64,000 nucleotides of DNA from Psychroserpens jangbogonensis. GTDB lineage: Bacteria > Bacteroidota > Bacteroidia > Flavobacteriales > Flavobacteriaceae. Every line of letters starts with the position of its first letter. Positions within the stretch are counted from its first letter, which is position 1. The notes under the pieces were generated by a model. The model was given only the letters and a program-made list of their open reading frames with translations, was not told the origin of the DNA and searched no databases. This document shows positions 63,163-64,000 of this stretch, in pieces. The stretch spans positions 186,001 through 250,000 of the forward strand of contig NZ_JSWG01000001.1 of assembly GCF_000797465.1 (NCBI RefSeq), read 5' to 3'. A program made the translations under genes and the position numbers.

Positions 63163-64000
63163 TTATTTTACATCCATTAATTCTACGTCAAATACTAGAG
63201 TTGCATCTGGTGGAATAACTCCTCCTGCTCCTGCAGCACCATAACCTAAATCACTAGGAATTACTAAACGTGCTTTATCACCAACATTTAATAAGCAAAT
63301 TCCTTCGTCCCAACCAGCAATAACCTGACCAACACCAACTTGAAAATCTAATGGTGCGTTTCTTTTGTAAGACGAATCAAACACAGTTCCGTCAGCTAAT
63401 TGACCTTTATAATGTACAGAAACTGTTTTACCAGATTCGGCAGCTTTACCATCACCTTTTTGAATGATTTGGTAACGTAATCCACTTTTAGTTTCTTCAA
63501 AACCAGCAGCTAATTTATCTAATTCAGCACTAGCAGCTTCTCGTTCAGCAGCTACTTGCTTTTCTCTTGAGCCTTCAAAGGTTCTAAATGCTTCAACAGC
63601 TTTAAAGCTTTCTGCAGCGGCACCAACTCTTATAATCTCTAACGTTTCGATAGCATCATCTTGTGAAATTGCATCTACAACATCTTGTCCTTCTTGAACT
63701 TTCCCAAAAACTGTATGATTATTATCTAACCATGGAGTTTCGATGTGAGTTATGAAAAACTGACTTCCGTTTGTTCCTGGTCCAGCATTTGCCATAGACA
63801 ATACGCCTGGTGCATCATGCTTTAAATCTGGATGAAACTCATCGTCAAACTTATAACCTGGATTTCCAGTACCTGCTCCTTGAGGACAACCACCTTGAAT
63901 CATAAAATCTGGTATTACTCTATGGAATTTCAATCCGTCATAATAAGGATTTCCTTGAGGCTTAGCAGAATTTTCTAAATTACCTTCAGCCAAAGCAACG
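63163..64000 (-). CDS. Cyclophilin-FKBP fusion peptidyl-prolyl isomerase, N-terminus cut by window edge
   Basis: The reverse strand is open from the window edge; the reading frame before residue 1 of the visible part continues as VALAEGN, so the true start lies beyond position 64000. The visible 279 residues hold most of a cyclophilin domain ([40 protein letters not shown]) joined through a helical linker of about 50 residues to a full FKBP domain ([40 protein letters not shown]). The two domains act on the same type of bond. A signal peptide, if any, is outside the window. Confidence 0.92.
   Translation of the reverse strand, partial: VALAEGNLENSAKPQGNPYYDGLKFHRVIPDFMIQGGCPQGAGTGNPGYKFDDEFHPDLKHDAPGVLSMANAGPGTNGSQFFITHIETPWLDNNHTVFGKVQEGQDVVDAISQDDAIETLEIIRVGAAAESFKAVEAFRTFEGSREKQVAAEREAASAELDKLAAGFEETKSGLRYQIIQKGDGKAAESGKTVSVHYKGQLADGTVFDSSYKRNAPLDFQVGVGQVIAGWDEGICLLNVGDKARLVIPSDLGYGAAGAGGVIPPDATLVFDVELMDVK

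Overview
The window looks like a chromosomal segment of a marine-type Bacteroidota, family Flavobacteriaceae. The evidence is low GC with AT-rich intergenic DNA, type IX secretion (T9SS) C-terminal sorting domains, many lipoproteins with FxxC-type lipoboxes, a FecI/FecR/TonB-receptor locus, perfect TAnnTTTG promoter boxes, and families largely restricted to this phylum (DUF5683, DUF6122, WbqC, GIN/DUF2807). Nothing points to a prophage, plasmid, IS element or CRISPR array; no transposase, integrase or reverse transcriptase was seen.

Layout. 1-4.7 kb: a truncated PlsC-type acyltransferase, a NUDIX CoA pyrophosphatase, a cyclophilin lipoprotein and an M3 metallopeptidase lipoprotein. 4.7-12.9 kb: a TRIC-type channel and RDD protein facing a conserved envelope cluster (SpoIIM-like, membrane protein, DUF4129, DUF4350, MoxR AAA+ ATPase, a Cys-rich membrane protein, DUF58). 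13.5-19 kb: an ECF sigma factor, FecR anti-sigma factor and STN-domain TonB receptor, divergent from a large acidic lipoprotein with three Kazal-like domains. 19-20.8 kb: Dps and OxyR back to back, then a 65-aa conserved small protein. 21-25.7 kb: two tandem leucine-rich T9SS cargo proteins. 25.8-33.6 kb: AIM24-like, DUF4442 and DUF4870 proteins, PadR-PspC, two GIN-domain proteins and an ACE-like M2 peptidase lipoprotein. 33.7-42 kb: thioredoxin reductase, tRNA-Pro(UGG), a PQQ-type sugar dehydrogenase, and a udk-ftsB-mutA-lipoprotein-mutB operon that joins uridine salvage, cell division and methylmalonyl-CoA mutase.

42-48.8 kb holds the most unusual region: four same-strand genes with one shared N-terminal module of about 125 aa (nearly identical DNA in two copies) and four different C-terminal parts (MopE-like calcium-binding-type repeats, Lcl/DUF1566 lectin-like domains, a beta-rich domain), preceded by a T9SS cargo gene. 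49-64 kb is mainly housekeeping: parA-parB-DUF5683-dapB-lepB-wbqC, an exonuclease-endonuclease-phosphatase family protein, two rhomboid proteases, mutL, two paralogous small membrane proteins, ribH, a TPR protein, recF, a lipoprotein, a DciA-like DUF721 protein and a truncated cyclophilin-FKBP fusion. The MutL here has lost the residues expected of the endonuclease metal site.

Start codons were moved from the longest open frame to an internal Met wherever this produced a proper signal peptide or removed an implausible overlap. Function calls rest on family recognition by eye, without database searches.
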